Shown here one piece after another: positions 44,950 to 53,782 of a DNA stretch of 64,000 nt. The notes below the pieces were generated by a model. That model was not told where the DNA came from. It did not search any database and worked only from the letters and a program-made list of their open reading frames with translations. The stretch spans positions 1 through 64,000 of the forward strand of contig JAAFJS010000005.1 in assembly GCA_013298985.1 (NCBI GenBank), read 5' to 3'. The translations under genes and the position numbers were made by a program. Positions within the stretch are counted from its first letter, which is position 1. Each line of letters starts with the position of its first letter. Source of the DNA: Cytophagales bacterium (lineage in GTDB: Bacteria; Bacteroidota; Bacteroidia; Cytophagales; Thermoflexibacteraceae).

Positions 44950-46605
44950 ATGAAAAACCAACTTTATTACGGAGATAATTTAGAAGTGTTAAGAAAATAC
45001 ATCAAAGATGAAAGTGTAGATTTATGCTATATAGACCCACCTTTTAACTCAAAGCGGAACTACAATCAAATTTATAATAATATAGGCACAGAAGATAAAG
45101 CCCAAGCGCAGGCTTTCATTGATACTTGGACATGGACTCAACTGTCAAATGATGAACTAAAAGCAATCCAAGAAACTCAAAATAAGTTATTAACTAAGCA
45201 AAGTATTAGCTTGATTACTGGACTTGAAAACGTATTAGGAAAAGGGAGTTTATTTGCTTATTTGGTAAGTATGACACATCGTATTGCAGAGATTCACAGA
45301 GTCTTAAAACCTACAGGAAGTTTTTATTTACACTGCGACCCTACGGCAAGCCATTATTTAAAATTGATTCTGGATAGCATTTTTTGTTCGCAAGGAGGCG
45401 AATTTGTCAATGAAATTACTTGGAAACGTTCTACAGCCAAAGGTGATGCCAAGCAAGGAGCAAAACACTTTGGTCGGATAACAGATATTGTTTTATATTA
45501 TGCAAAAAATGTAGATGAATACTTATTTAATGCACAATATGAAGCATACACAGAAGAAGCATTAAAAAGAGATTATAAATATATAGAAGAAGGAACGAAT
45601 CGTATCTATCGTTTAGCACCTTTGGACGGACCTGGAGGGGCATCTAAAGGAAATCCTTATTATGAGTTTTTAAATGTAAAAGGTTATTGGCGTTTTTCAC
45701 AAGAAAAAATGCAAAAAATGTATGAAAAGGGCTATATTATAAGGTCTAAAACAGGTAAAACATTAAGCCAAAAAATGTATTTAGATGAAAGTAAAGGCAG
45801 ACAAATTGATAATTTTTGGTATGATATAAATAAAATAGCTCCTACGTCAAAAGAAAGGCTCGGCTATCCTACCCAAAAGCCCGAAGCACTGTTGGAAAGA
45901 ATCATCAAAGCGAGTAGCAATGAAGGTGATGTGGTTTTGGACGCTTACTGTGGGTGCGGGACAAGCATCGCAGTAGCAGAAAGGCTCAAACGAAATTGGT
46001 TAGGAATAGACATTACCTATCAATCTATTTCGCTAATTCTAAAAAGGTTAGAAGATAGTTTTGGGAAAAGCCTTTTAGATGATATTATACTCTCAGGAGT
46101 ACCAAAAGACTTTTCAAGCGCAGTGGCACTGGCAAATAAAAAAGACGATAGAGTCAGAAAAGAGTTTGAGAAGTGGTCAGTGCTTACTTTTTCAAGCAAT
46201 CGTGCTATCATTAATGACAAAAAAGGGGGTGATGGAGGCATAGATGGCATAGCCTACATGGTCGACTTTGATGAAAGTAATAAAGTAGCTTATAAACAAG
46301 TCATCTTTTCAGTCAAATCAAGCAAAACACTTTCACCGACAGTCATCAGAGATTTGTTTGGCACAATGGAAAGAGAAAAAGCAGAGATAGGATACTTGAT
46401 TACACTCTACCCTATGCCTAATTTGGTCAAGGAAGCTACCAAATACGGCACGTATCAAAATAAAATGTTTGGGCATACGTATCCGAAAATCTCCGTTGTC
46501 AGTATCCAAGAATTATTAGATGGACTGAGAATGAATTTACCTACGGCGGAAGTCCTCAAAAGTGCAGAAAGAAAAAGTGGAAATGATGCACCTACCATAT
46601 TTTAA
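44950..46605 (+). CDS. Site-specific DNA methyltransferase fused to restriction-endonuclease-like domain
   Basis: 551 residues. N-terminal N4/N6 methyltransferase of beta-type order: motif IV DPPF (29-32), then motif [17 protein letters not shown] (about 331-346). The C-terminal 150 residues form a PD-(D/E)XK-like domain: [12 protein letters not shown] (about 424), then [11 protein letters not shown] (about 450), with S-x-K in place of the usual E/Q-x-K, and [19 protein letters not shown]. This may be a one-protein restriction-modification enzyme or a methylase with a nuclease-like recognition domain. Flanked by partial copies of its own two ends (44860 and 46664) and repeat arrays, suggesting movement or recombination. 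DNA composition is more AT-rich than the neighbours. Confidence 0.88.
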   Translation: MKNQLYYGDNLEVLRKYIKDESVDLCYIDPPFNSKRNYNQIYNNIGTEDKAQAQAFIDTWTWTQLSNDELKAIQETQNKLLTKQSISLITGLENVLGKGSLFAYLVSMTHRIAEIHRVLKPTGSFYLHCDPTASHYLKLILDSIFCSQGGEFVNEITWKRSTAKGDAKQGAKHFGRITDIVLYYAKNVDEYLFNAQYEAYTEEALKRDYKYIEEGTNRIYRLAPLDGPGGASKGNPYYEFLNVKGYWRFSQEKMQKMYEKGYIIRSKTGKTLSQKMYLDESKGRQIDNFWYDINKIAPTSKERLGYPTQKPEALLERIIKASSNEGDVVLDAYCGCGTSIAVAERLKRNWLGIDITYQSISLILKRLEDSFGKSLLDDIILSGVPKDFSSAVALANKKDDRVRKEFEKWSVLTFSSNRAIINDKKGGDGGIDGIAYMVDFDESNKVAYKQVIFSVKSSKTLSPTVIRDLFGTMEREKAEIGYLITLYPMPNLVKEATKYGTYQNKMFGHTYPKISVVSIQELLDGLRMNLPTAEVLKSAERKSGNDAPTIF

Positions 46606-46663
46606 GATTTAAGGTTCAATGTTTTAGATTTAAGGTTCAATATTGAGGTAAAAAGGCTATAAT

Positions 46664-46930
46664 ACAGTCATCAGAGATTTGTTTGGCACAATAGAAAGAG
46701 AAAAAGCAGAAATAGGATACCTGATTACACTCTACCCTATGCCTAATTTGGTCAAGGAAGCAGCTAAATACAGCACGTATCAAAACAAAATGTTTGGGCA
46801 TACGTATCCGAAAATCTCCGTTGTCAGTATCCAAGAATTATTAGATGGACAAAGAATGAACTTACCTACGGCGGAAGTTCTCAAAAGTGCAGAAAGAAAA
46901 AGTGGAAATGATGCACCTACCATATTTTAA
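46664..46930 (+). pseudogene. 3' fragment of a second methylase gene
   Basis: A near copy of 46339-46605 (from ACAGTCATCAGAGATTTG to the same stop) placed 325 bp downstream. It encodes the last ~80 residues of the methylase-nuclease with four amino-acid changes (M/I, T/A, G/S, L/Q) and ends APTIF. There is no start codon of its own. The copies also share the downstream AT-rich repeats, so the duplicated segment is about 325 bp long. Confidence 0.8.
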
Positions 46931-47075
46931 GATTTAAGGTTCAATGTTTTAGGTTTAAGGTTCAAAGTTTAAGGTTTAAAATTCAACGTTGAAGTAAAAA
47001 GGTTATAATTTTGAGTAAAAAGGTTGTAATTTTGAGTAAAAAGGTCATAATTTTAAGTAAAGAAGTTCAAGCAAA
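46931..47075. repeat. AT-rich repeat array right of the methylase
   Basis: GGTTTAAGGTTCAA-type units, one palindrome TTCAACGTTGAA (46982-46993) and four consecutive units of the form AAGTAAAAAGGTTATAATTT. Same family as 44636-44845. From here to 47380 there is no gene, only the palindromic element at 47207. Confidence 0.7.
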
Positions 47076-47206
47076 AGCCTTTGAACTTCTTTTGTTTTAT
47101 TCATAGCTAATAAATATATACTCGCATCATCTTTTTTGTTTAAAAAAGATATTTTCTTTAATTATATTGTAATTAAATTCTATTAATTATCCATTTTGCA
47201 GTAGGA

Positions 47207-47275
47207 GATAGCCCCATGCCTTAAAAGGCGTAGTTAAAAATAACCCCTCGCTTTAGCGGGGGGAGCTACGAGAAC
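47207..47275. repeat. Paired-palindrome intergenic element (type 2)
   Basis: Two hairpins, GCCTTAAAAGGC (47218-47229) and CCCCTCGC-TTTA-GCGGGGG (about 47244-47262), enclosed by GTAGGAGATAGC and GAGCTACGAG. Same general design as elements at 1951 and 58204, different sequence. Confidence 0.5.
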
Positions 47276-47380
47276 AAATATTTTTTAATATAAAATTAAA
47301 GTGTAAAACAACTTACTACCGCAAAATGTCTAATTTAATAAAACGCAATTACGCAGAGAAAATAAATAAAATAAAAAACA

Positions 47381-47478
47381 TTCAACGTTGAACCTTAAAC
47401 CCTAAACGTTGAACCTTAAACATTCAACGTTGAACCTTAAACCCTAAACGTTGAACCTTAAACCCTAAACGTTGAACC
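47381..47478. repeat. Inverted array of the TTCAACGTTGAA repeat
   Basis: Five units of CGTTGAACCTTAAAC in a row, two containing the full palindrome TTCAACGTTGAA (47381-47392 and 47423-47434). They are the reverse complement of the units at 44636 and 46931, so the cassette is bounded by inverted arrays. The array ends immediately at the stop of the gene 47483..47968. Confidence 0.75.
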
Positions 47479-47482
47479 TAAT

Positions 47483-47968
47483 TTACACAAAATAGACATT
47501 TTCAAAATTGCTTTTCAAAAAATTAGCATCAGGCAGCACTTGCATCAGGTGATGTTTGAGATGTTCTGCATAATCTTTCATGATAAATTCCAGCGAAAAC
47601 AAGCCCACACCATTGATGGTGATGGTATTTTGCAAAACTTTGGGGTTCACATTCTCAATGACGTGTGCCAAATGCAGGTTATAAAACTCCCAGAGTTTGA
47701 GCAAGTTAGTCCAAGAATCGGTATTGTAGTGCTGTGCATTTACCCAAAAATCTTGGTCATACCCTACAAAGTCCAAATGCGGCTGCGCCATTATTCTAAC
47801 AAATTTTTGTTGGTTATTACACGCTGAGTCAATCAGATGTCCTATAATTTCCTTTTTAGACCATTTATCGGGGGAGAGTTTTTGGCTGGCAGTTTCGTCT
47901 GTAATATTTTTCAAAAAAGGAAGTACCTGCCGAATGGTTTTCCTCAAATGATTTGCGGTTTGTTGCAT
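47483..47968 (-). CDS. DinB-superfamily protein
   Basis: 161 residues, four-helix-bundle DinB_2 type. DKWSKKEIIGHLIDSACNNQQKF carries the first metal-ligand histidine, and YAEHLKHHLMQV the other two; together these form the usual metal site. The family includes mycothiol- and bacillithiol-dependent enzymes and stress proteins. The function here is unknown. Its 3' end touches a repeat array, so the C-terminus should be checked. Two further family members lie at 51283..51819 and 51816..52268. Confidence 0.85.
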   Translation of the reverse strand: MQQTANHLRKTIRQVLPFLKNITDETASQKLSPDKWSKKEIIGHLIDSACNNQQKFVRIMAQPHLDFVGYDQDFWVNAQHYNTDSWTNLLKLWEFYNLHLAHVIENVNPKVLQNTITINGVGLFSLEFIMKDYAEHLKHHLMQVLPDANFLKSNFENVYFV

Positions 47969-48116
47969 AATTTAATAAATAAGTGATAGATATTTTGTAT
48001 TCAATAGCTCATTTTCTCAGGCAAAGATAAGAAAGTTGGAGAACAAAACCATAATTTTTTGTTTCCAGTTTGTGTCCGCGCAAATAATTTTCCACATAAA
48101 TCGAGTTTTTTAAGCC

Positions 48117-48152
48117 AAAAAAAGCTGACAAATTTCCTTTGCCAGCTTTTTT
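48117..48152. terminator. Bidirectional intrinsic terminator
   Basis: AAAAAAGCTG...CAAA pairs with TTTG...CAGCTTTTTT (one internal mismatch) with A and T runs at either side. It ends the leftward transcript of 48157..49458. Confidence 0.8.
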
Positions 48153-48156
48153 GTGA

Positions 48157-49458
48157 TTAATCCTTTCGTGTTTTTTTCAGCATTTTGCCTGTTTTTTGTT
48201 GCCAAGCCTCCACTCGGCACTTTTCAGAGCAGTATTTTTGGTTATGAATTTTGTATTCATAGACCGCCCCGCAGTGTAGGCAAATCTTATTTCCTTCCCT
48301 TTGTACGAACTCATGCCTTGTGTTGGGCATTTCCATTTCGTTTTTAATCGTCTGCAAGCCAAATTTATAGCCTACTTTCTGTGGCGGAATCGGTGAGCTG
48401 GTGCTGGCAATTTGGAAGTTTTGTTGCTGTCCGTTGATGACTTGTTGCAAAACCTCTCGCATCTTATCGTATTCATTATCAAGTTTTTCTGTCTTAATTT
48501 CAGGCTTTAACACTTGCTTTTTTTCTGATTCCAACACCTGAAAATTCACCGCTTCCGATTTGACCTCCGCCCTGTATTCCCACTGAAAACTGTACGCCCA
48601 AAGCAATAAAATTTCTAAGACAAAAACCAAGCCTGCCACCACCCAAGCCGCATTTGAGCTTTGTACCAGATTTTGCGTTACATCTCCTTGATAATCAGAT
48701 TTTAAGCCCGTCAGGTCAGCCTGCAACTGATTTTCCAGCTTTGCCAGTTGCGCTTTGTTATGGTTTAGCGTATTGCTTTCCTCTTTGGTCAGCCCCCACA
48801 TAGGCGAACGCTTTAACCTGCTTGTTTTCAGTTGGTTAGTAGCATTAATTTCCGTTTGCAAAGCCTTTACTTTGGCATCATAATAATTCCTCAAACTGTC
48901 TGATTGGCTGTGGTAAGCGGTCTTAATTTCTGAGGTTTTATCACTGGTTTTGAGGCTAATGACTGCGCCACCCACCGCCGAAATAAAAATACTCACCACC
49001 ATCATTCCTACCAGCCCAATCATCATGGGCGATTTGGTCTTGTTTCGTACCGCCTTATTCCTAAAAATCGTCGTTGCCAAATTGCCTTTGACCATCTCAA
49101 TCCCCACCAGCAGCACGACGAGCAGGGTTGCCAGCAAAATTCCCATTCCCCACAGTACGATTGGGTGTACGCCCTTGGGCATATTTTCAAACCCAACAAA
49201 CACATTTACAAGCAGATACACACACGCCAAGCCCAGCAAAGCAGAAATAATATGGTACGCACCAGCATATAATTTTGCCAAAAGAAATACAAAACGATAG
49301 CTGATAGCGTAAGGCGCAGGTTCGAGGTCGCGAATAGCTTCCTCATAATAGCCTAACTCCTTGCTCTGCCGCGCAGATTCGGCAAACTGATTTGGCTGAT
49401 GTATCTGCGAAGGGGCTTTCGCAGAAAACTTAGAAAAATAGGTACTAAATTTAGACAT
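48157..49458 (-). CDS. Membrane protein with coiled coil and C-terminal zinc finger
   Basis: 433 residues. Membrane helices at about 60-82, 95-120, 143-168 and 268-290 flank a coiled-coil, periplasmic-size segment (about 175-260). A long linker (about 300-385) follows, ending with the zinc motif C393-x2-C396 ... YC410-S-x2-C414-R. This motif and the membrane-plus-coiled-coil plan match the protein at 2540..3781, and the motif also occurs at 4027..4446. No named family. Start ATG at 49458 is followed by a Ser/Lys-rich cytoplasmic stretch. The 1.1-kb region upstream carries repeats and no clear gene. Confidence 0.82.
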   Translation of the reverse strand: MSKFSTYFSKFSAKAPSQIHQPNQFAESARQSKELGYYEEAIRDLEPAPYAISYRFVFLLAKLYAGAYHIISALLGLACVYLLVNVFVGFENMPKGVHPIVLWGMGILLATLLVVLLVGIEMVKGNLATTIFRNKAVRNKTKSPMMIGLVGMMVVSIFISAVGGAVISLKTSDKTSEIKTAYHSQSDSLRNYYDAKVKALQTEINATNQLKTSRLKRSPMWGLTKEESNTLNHNKAQLAKLENQLQADLTGLKSDYQGDVTQNLVQSSNAAWVVAGLVFVLEILLLWAYSFQWEYRAEVKSEAVNFQVLESEKKQVLKPEIKTEKLDNEYDKMREVLQQVINGQQQNFQIASTSSPIPPQKVGYKFGLQTIKNEMEMPNTRHEFVQREGNKICLHCGAVYEYKIHNQKYCSEKCRVEAWQQKTGKMLKKTRKD

Positions 49459-50605
49459 GGCACTTTTTGGGTTTATTCGTATAGATATTTTCCTTTCGCT
49501 TTCCCCTCACCACGATAGCAGGGGCTATAAACAAGGCAAAATCCATTATATTTTTTTACACATTTTGGGCAAAAAAAATGTTGCTTTTTCGCCCAAAAGA
49601 CTGTTAAAAACCACATTCTGACCTCATACACACGTTTGGCACGCCTATATGAGTAAAGGAGATACATGAAAAAAATTCCGTTATAAATCATTACACAAAT
49701 TGGGCAGACCGCGCCCATACCCAACCCCCTCACGTACACGCACTTACCCTCTCCATAATAGGAGTGTTATAAAATCATACACAGCGAAAGCTCGCTAATG
49801 CTCATCTTTTCCACTTCCCACAGGCTTCAAAAGGCGTTCCCATGCTGAGAAATTACTGTATTATAAAATCGTACACAGTTACAGCCTTCCTAATTTTGTC
49901 CCTTACCGAGCCGCCTGCCCGCGAGCAGACGACTACAATAAAGGATTCCCTTTTACAATTTTTGCGTTTAACCTTGGTTAGCTGGTTGATTGAAAGAAAT
50001 CCAAAGTTTCCAAATGAATTTATACCTAAAAGGAGAAGACCGTCTATCTTCGTTTCTATGCACCAAATTCAAAGTTGCTCTGAATCAGTTACTTCTGCTG
50101 GTTGAAGATTTTTCCCATCACTTGTATTTTTTATTGTAAAAGGTCAAAAGTATAAATGTATCGTTTAATACTTTTAGGCTTTCTCACTTTCACACTAATA
50201 ATTTAAAAGTTTAAGCAAAAGAAATAATTTAGTAGAAATAAGTATTTATAATGCTATTAACCTAATAACTAATAAACTAATGACATTATAATAATTACCA
50301 ACAATTTAATTTCAAGACAAATTTAAAAGAAATACTTTTAATTTAAAAATTTTTTGACAAGTTTTTTTGAAATTTTTTTTCAGTTAAAATTTTTAATCTA
50401 ATAAACTTGCTCACACTAAAAACTAAATATCTCTTTTGACCGTATATTTTATTGTATAATATTGCAGAGTGTAAAAATAAAAAGTGCTTTATTTTTTTAT
50501 ATTTGAATAAAAATTTATATTTTTGGTCGTGAAGGATATAAAAAAAAACGTAAAAGCACTTAACTAACTCATTGTCAAATACTTTTAAATTAAATTTTGT
50601 GTTTT
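49459..50605. other. AT-rich intergenic region with origin-like repeats
   Basis: No gene can be supported in this 1.1 kb. Four related repeats occur: TTATATTTTTTTACACA (49546) and TTATAAATCATTACACA (49681), each followed by a TTGGGC-like tail, and TTATAAAATCATACACAG (49767) and TTATAAAATCGTACACAG (49861). After these, 50180-50600 is extremely AT-rich, and 50569-50587 carries the 19-bp motif shared with 4498-4516. TTACACA is close to a DnaA box. Such features would fit a replication or partition region, but no replication protein gene is adjacent. Confidence 0.4.
50569..50587. repeat. 19-bp motif shared in inverted orientation with 4498-4516
   Basis: TCATTGTCAAATACTTTTA is the exact reverse complement of 4498-4516. 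Here it lies just 19 bp before the ATG of 50606..50791, so it could be part of that gene's control region. Confidence 0.7.
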
Positions 50606-50791
50606 ATGAAAATCAAAGGAATCAAAATCAAGGAAGACACGCACACTTCTCTGCTCAAAAAGCAGATTGAGGTGATGGAAAAAACAGGTGATAAGCCAAA
50701 TATCGTGGATTTGGCAAGCGACCTGATAGAAAAAGGCTTAGATGCACTTGACGACCCTCAAATGAAGGCGTTATTGAAATCTAAAAAATAA
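50606..50791 (+). CDS. Small charged protein, possible ribbon-helix-helix regulator
   Basis: 61 residues from ATG 50606 (a TTG 9 bp upstream is in frame but less likely). MKIKGIKIKEDTHTSLLKKQIEV has a beta-strand followed by helices (NIVDLASDLIEKGLDALDD), compatible with a ribbon-helix-helix DNA-binding fold, but too short to be sure. It follows the AT-rich region and the 19-bp inverted motif, and precedes a coiled-coil protein gene by 72 bp. Confidence 0.6.
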   Translation: MKIKGIKIKEDTHTSLLKKQIEVMEKTGDKPNIVDLASDLIEKGLDALDDPQMKALLKSKK

Positions 50792-50863
50792 TCATGTCAA
50801 AACCCTATGAAAATGGTAGGTTTTTGTAGGGTTCATCTAAAAAAATTCAACATCAATACGTTT

Positions 50864-51286
50864 ATGACTACTGACGACTTAGCCGTTTTCTCTGAGCTTC
50901 TCCGCAAAGTAGATAGAATAGGAGATGCCCAACTCATTACGAACGAACGCTTAGAAAGTATAGAAACTTCGCTAACAGTTCATAATGAACGATTTGAACG
51001 AATAGAGAATATTTTGCTCGATAATAGCAAGATTATGATTCGTATGCTCGACCGCATGGAATCTATGGAAAATCGCCAAGAAAAATTTGAGGGCTATCTC
51101 AATGAGTTTTCTAAGCGATTTGACAAGTTGGAAACCACTATGAGCAAGGTCAGTGAGGCTTTGGCGCGCTTGATAGACTTTAATGAGAGCTTCGCACACT
51201 TAGACCAGCGCGTGATGCAGCTCGAAAATGCCCGACTCTTACAAAGATTGGCTCGCTTAGAAAAAATTATTTTGAAGGAGAGTTAA
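50864..51286 (+). CDS. Coiled-coil protein
   Basis: 140 residues from ATG 50864; a frame from 50807 is open but has no better start. Nearly all of the sequence is heptad-repeat coiled coil (TNERLESIETSLTVHNERFERIENILLDN ... RFDKLETTMSKVSEALARL ... LDQRVMQLENARLLQRLARLEKI). Many Bacteroidota small proteins have this form; function unknown. Overlaps by 4 bp the convergent gene at 51283. Confidence 0.65.
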   Translation: MTTDDLAVFSELLRKVDRIGDAQLITNERLESIETSLTVHNERFERIENILLDNSKIMIRMLDRMESMENRQEKFEGYLNEFSKRFDKLETTMSKVSEALARLIDFNESFAHLDQRVMQLENARLLQRLARLEKIILKES

Positions 51287-51819
51287 TTTTGCTTGACTAA
51301 ATGCTTGATAGTGAGCTTGTGATGATGCTCCACATGATAAATCGTAAAATACATCATTTCGCGTAAAGTAATTTTGCCCAAAAGTGGGTGTGGCGCAATA
51401 AAAGTGTCAAGTTCTTCCTCCGTATAGCGATTTAGGCTTTTGCAAATTACTTCTATCGCACGTAATACCTTCTTTTTCAATACATTCCTATCTTTCAAAA
51501 GTATATTTTTGGGTATAAACTGCGCGGTTGCTTTGCCACCACTTTCGAGCTTGCCCTGATATTTTTTTACTAAGGCATCATAGTCTTTGGAAGGGCGATT
51601 TGCCTTTCCCCAAAGCATTTTGAGCAAGAATTTTGGTAGTTTCAAACCCAAGGCAAGTGGAGAAACACTGCGATAAATATGGTCAAACTGCTGCCCTGCC
51701 GTCCATTTTCCATTTGCAGCAAACATAAAATCTGTATCACTCAAAGAAAAAATATAAGCTGCAAAATCTTGGTAGCGAGAGGTGAGCATAGCGATAATTT
51801 CTTGTTTATTCATACTCAA
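51283..51819 (-). CDS. DinB-superfamily protein
   Basis: 178 residues. KWTAGQQFDHIYRSVSPLALGL and ITLREMMYFTIYHVEHHHKLTIKHL provide the three histidines of the DinB_2 metal site. Four-helix bundle, cytoplasmic, possibly a thiol-dependent transferase or stress protein. Overlaps 51816..52268 by 4 bp (ATGA), so the two DinB-like genes form an operon. Confidence 0.85.
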   Translation of the reverse strand: MSMNKQEIIAMLTSRYQDFAAYIFSLSDTDFMFAANGKWTAGQQFDHIYRSVSPLALGLKLPKFLLKMLWGKANRPSKDYDALVKKYQGKLESGGKATAQFIPKNILLKDRNVLKKKVLRAIEVICKSLNRYTEEELDTFIAPHPLLGKITLREMMYFTIYHVEHHHKLTIKHLVKQN

Positions 51820-52268
51820 ATCGTGGTTGCTAAAAGCCTTCTGTGGTAATTGATTTGACCTAAGTGGTAGGTCAGGTGTGTAGCCAAATGTACTAAAAAG
51901 AACATAGTTGAGGTTTTTTCCTTCAATACCAATAGCGGATATTCCTCAAGTAGCTGTGCCTCACTCACTTTGTCTAAGGCATTTTGTATGACGACAATAG
52001 TATCATCAATTTTTTCCAGTAACTCACTTTGTGGAACATCTTTGCTGGAAAATTCGAGTTCGCGATGACGCACAAAATCAGTTCCTCCCAGTTCCTTGCC
52101 AATAAATGTGTTCAGATTCCCAATCAGGTGCAGGCACAGATTTCCTGCTGAGTTCGCTATTCCCTTCTCGACAATCCACAGTTTTTTTTCGTCTTCGTAC
52201 AAACTGATTTCCAACTTTAGTTTTTCGAGTTCTCTGCTGAAAAGTGATTTTAAAGTATTAATGAGCAT
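51816..52268 (-). CDS. DUF1572/DinB-like protein
   Basis: 150 residues from ATG 52268, chosen over the start at 52322, which adds an atypical hydrophobic stretch. ELEKLKLEISLYEDEKKLWIVEKGIANSAGNLCLHLIGNLNTFIG and the final LVHLATHLTYHLGQINYHRRLL are typical of the DUF1572 branch of the DinB superfamily, with histidines L-x-H-L and H-L-x-x-H. Cytoplasmic; function unknown. First gene of the DinB pair. Confidence 0.85.
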   Translation of the reverse strand: MLINTLKSLFSRELEKLKLEISLYEDEKKLWIVEKGIANSAGNLCLHLIGNLNTFIGKELGGTDFVRHRELEFSSKDVPQSELLEKIDDTIVVIQNALDKVSEAQLLEEYPLLVLKEKTSTMFFLVHLATHLTYHLGQINYHRRLLATTI

Positions 52269-52366
52269 GGTAATAATGAGTAGTCTATAAAATTCAAAAA
52301 ATTGATAATAAGGTATTTGCAAAAAAATATTTTTTGTTTTTGATGATGTAAGATTTTAGGCAAAAT

Positions 52367-53020
52367 TTACTTCTTCTTAAAAAGCGTTCTCAGGTTCAAA
52401 GCAAAATTTTCCAGCACCTCTTCGCCTGACAGCGTTTCGTCAAAAGATTGGGAAGTGTGCTTGCCATTCAAGCGATAAATATAGGCAGTTTCGCCCTGTG
52501 GGTCAAGTAGCCAGCCCAGCCTTACTCCATTGTCAATGTAATCTAACATCTTGTCTATCAAGTCTTTGAGTGCATCACTATCTGAACGAAGTTCGAGGAC
52601 AAAATCAGGAGCTATTTTGCGGTAGCCACTATCAGCAGGAAGTTTTTCCAAACGTTCTTTCAAGATAAAACTTACATCTGGCGACTTTAACGAGCCATCT
52701 TTGGGCATACGAAACCCTGTACTGGAGTCATACACATTCCCTTTTTTATCTTTACGATTCCAAATCACCAATTCGGCGTTTAGTTCTGAATTAATATTTC
52801 CTGTTTCGTCTTTTGTAGGCATAGTGATAATAAGTTGATGATTTTTGTCGACCTCAAATCGGAGTTCGGGATTTCTTGAGGTGAGTTGGAGCAGGATACG
52901 GTCGTCAGCCAAATCAAGCAATGTGGACAAATCCAAGGCGATTTGCCTGCCTTTTTCCTTTGTTTGCACCGCTACTTCCTCCATTTCAATTTCTTCCAAT
53001 TCCAGTATTTCCATACGCAT
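52367..53020 (-). CDS. Uma2 family nuclease-like protein
   Basis: 217 residues from ATG 53020 (the frame opens with TTG 15 bp above). Motifs: RNPELRFEVDKNHQLIITMP, INSELNAELVIWNRK, SSTGFRMPKDGSLKSPDVSFILKE, PDFVLELRSDSDALKDLIDKMLDYIDNGVRLGWLLDP. SPD, E-L-R-S and K match the PD-(D/E)XK core of Uma2 (DUF820). Distinct from the member at 34523..35212, with perhaps a different evolutionary history. Confidence 0.88.
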   Translation of the reverse strand: MRMEILELEEIEMEEVAVQTKEKGRQIALDLSTLLDLADDRILLQLTSRNPELRFEVDKNHQLIITMPTKDETGNINSELNAELVIWNRKDKKGNVYDSSTGFRMPKDGSLKSPDVSFILKERLEKLPADSGYRKIAPDFVLELRSDSDALKDLIDKMLDYIDNGVRLGWLLDPQGETAYIYRLNGKHTSQSFDETLSGEEVLENFALNLRTLFKKK

Positions 53021-53303
53021 TTTGTTTTTCTGCAATTTACTACATTTTGACCTCTTTTTGTGCCAAAATCATAAAATTATTTCTGCGACAAAGCCAATTC
53101 TTAACCAATACTTGTCCAATACCGCACACTTATTGCTTGTTTTCGCACACTTTTTTTGAGTTTAGTTTTTCAAAAATAGTTGTAAAAATTTGATTAACAG
53201 TGGTTTATAAATCTTGGCACGTGCTTGGTATAATAGATTCATGTATCAAATTAATTAAAACAAAAAATAAACAATTTATATAAAAACTTAAATTTTAAAA
53301 AAA

Positions 53304-53669
53304 ATGAAAACTTCAAAAATATTTTTCGCTTCTGTTCTTTCTTTTCTTTTGATGAGTGCTACCTTTTTTAATGCAGTAGCGGCAGATAATCCTAAAAAAG
53401 ATTCCCTGAAAAATGACGAAAAGCAACGCAAAGAAAAAGTAGCTTATAGCCAAGAAGAAGTAAGTTTTATCGCAGAAATGGACGCTTACTATGCCAAAAA
53501 ATACGGAAACCCGATGAACTTGGTACAGCACAAAATCGAGAAAATCATTGTAAGCAATGTAGCAGGTACGATTATCCAAGAATTAGACAGCACATCACAG
53601 GAGAAAATAGCGACAGGTGCAGAGAAATTAATGGTCAAAGGCAATACCGCTTACTATATCGCTTTCTAA
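53304..53669 (+). CDS. Small secreted protein
   Basis: 121 residues: signal peptide MKTSKIFFASVLSFLLMSATFFNAVAA, then a highly charged linker (DNPKKDSLKNDEKQRKEK) and a mixed domain (MDAYYAKKYGNPMNLVQHKIEKIIVSNV ... AYYIAF). No family recognised. It is closed by a good terminator and preceded by an AT-rich leader. Confidence 0.7.
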   Translation: MKTSKIFFASVLSFLLMSATFFNAVAADNPKKDSLKNDEKQRKEKVAYSQEEVSFIAEMDAYYAKKYGNPMNLVQHKIEKIIVSNVAGTIIQELDSTSQEKIATGAEKLMVKGNTAYYIAF

Positions 53670-53734
53670 GATAAACAATAAGAGTCGGAATGACTCAGTC
53701 GTTTCATTCCAATAGTTTGAAAATCAGTATGTTA

Positions 53735-53765
53735 AACCTCATTCTTTTTGAGAATGAGGTTTTTT
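53735..53765 (+). terminator. Intrinsic terminator
   Basis: AACCTCATTCT (53735-53745) pairs with AGAATGAGGTT (53751-53761) around TTTTG and is followed by T residues. Confidence 0.88.
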
Positions 53766-53782
53766 GTTTTTCAAAAAAGGGA

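Noticed and set aside
47381-47478. CCCTAAA words resembling telomere repeats
   Set aside because: They are part of longer degenerate units with CGTTGAACC; there is no terminal structure and the window continues beyond.
44636-47478. CRISPR array
   Set aside because: The repeats lack regular spacers of constant length and there are no cas genes nearby.
49473-49739. 88-codon minus-strand frame with two CPxC motifs
   Set aside because: It starts with GTG, and the two CP.C stretches arise from the DNA repeats at 49546 and 49681. I consider the region non-coding.
49842-50105. 87-codon plus-strand frame
   Set aside because: It lies in the repeat region, has no family pattern and uneven composition.
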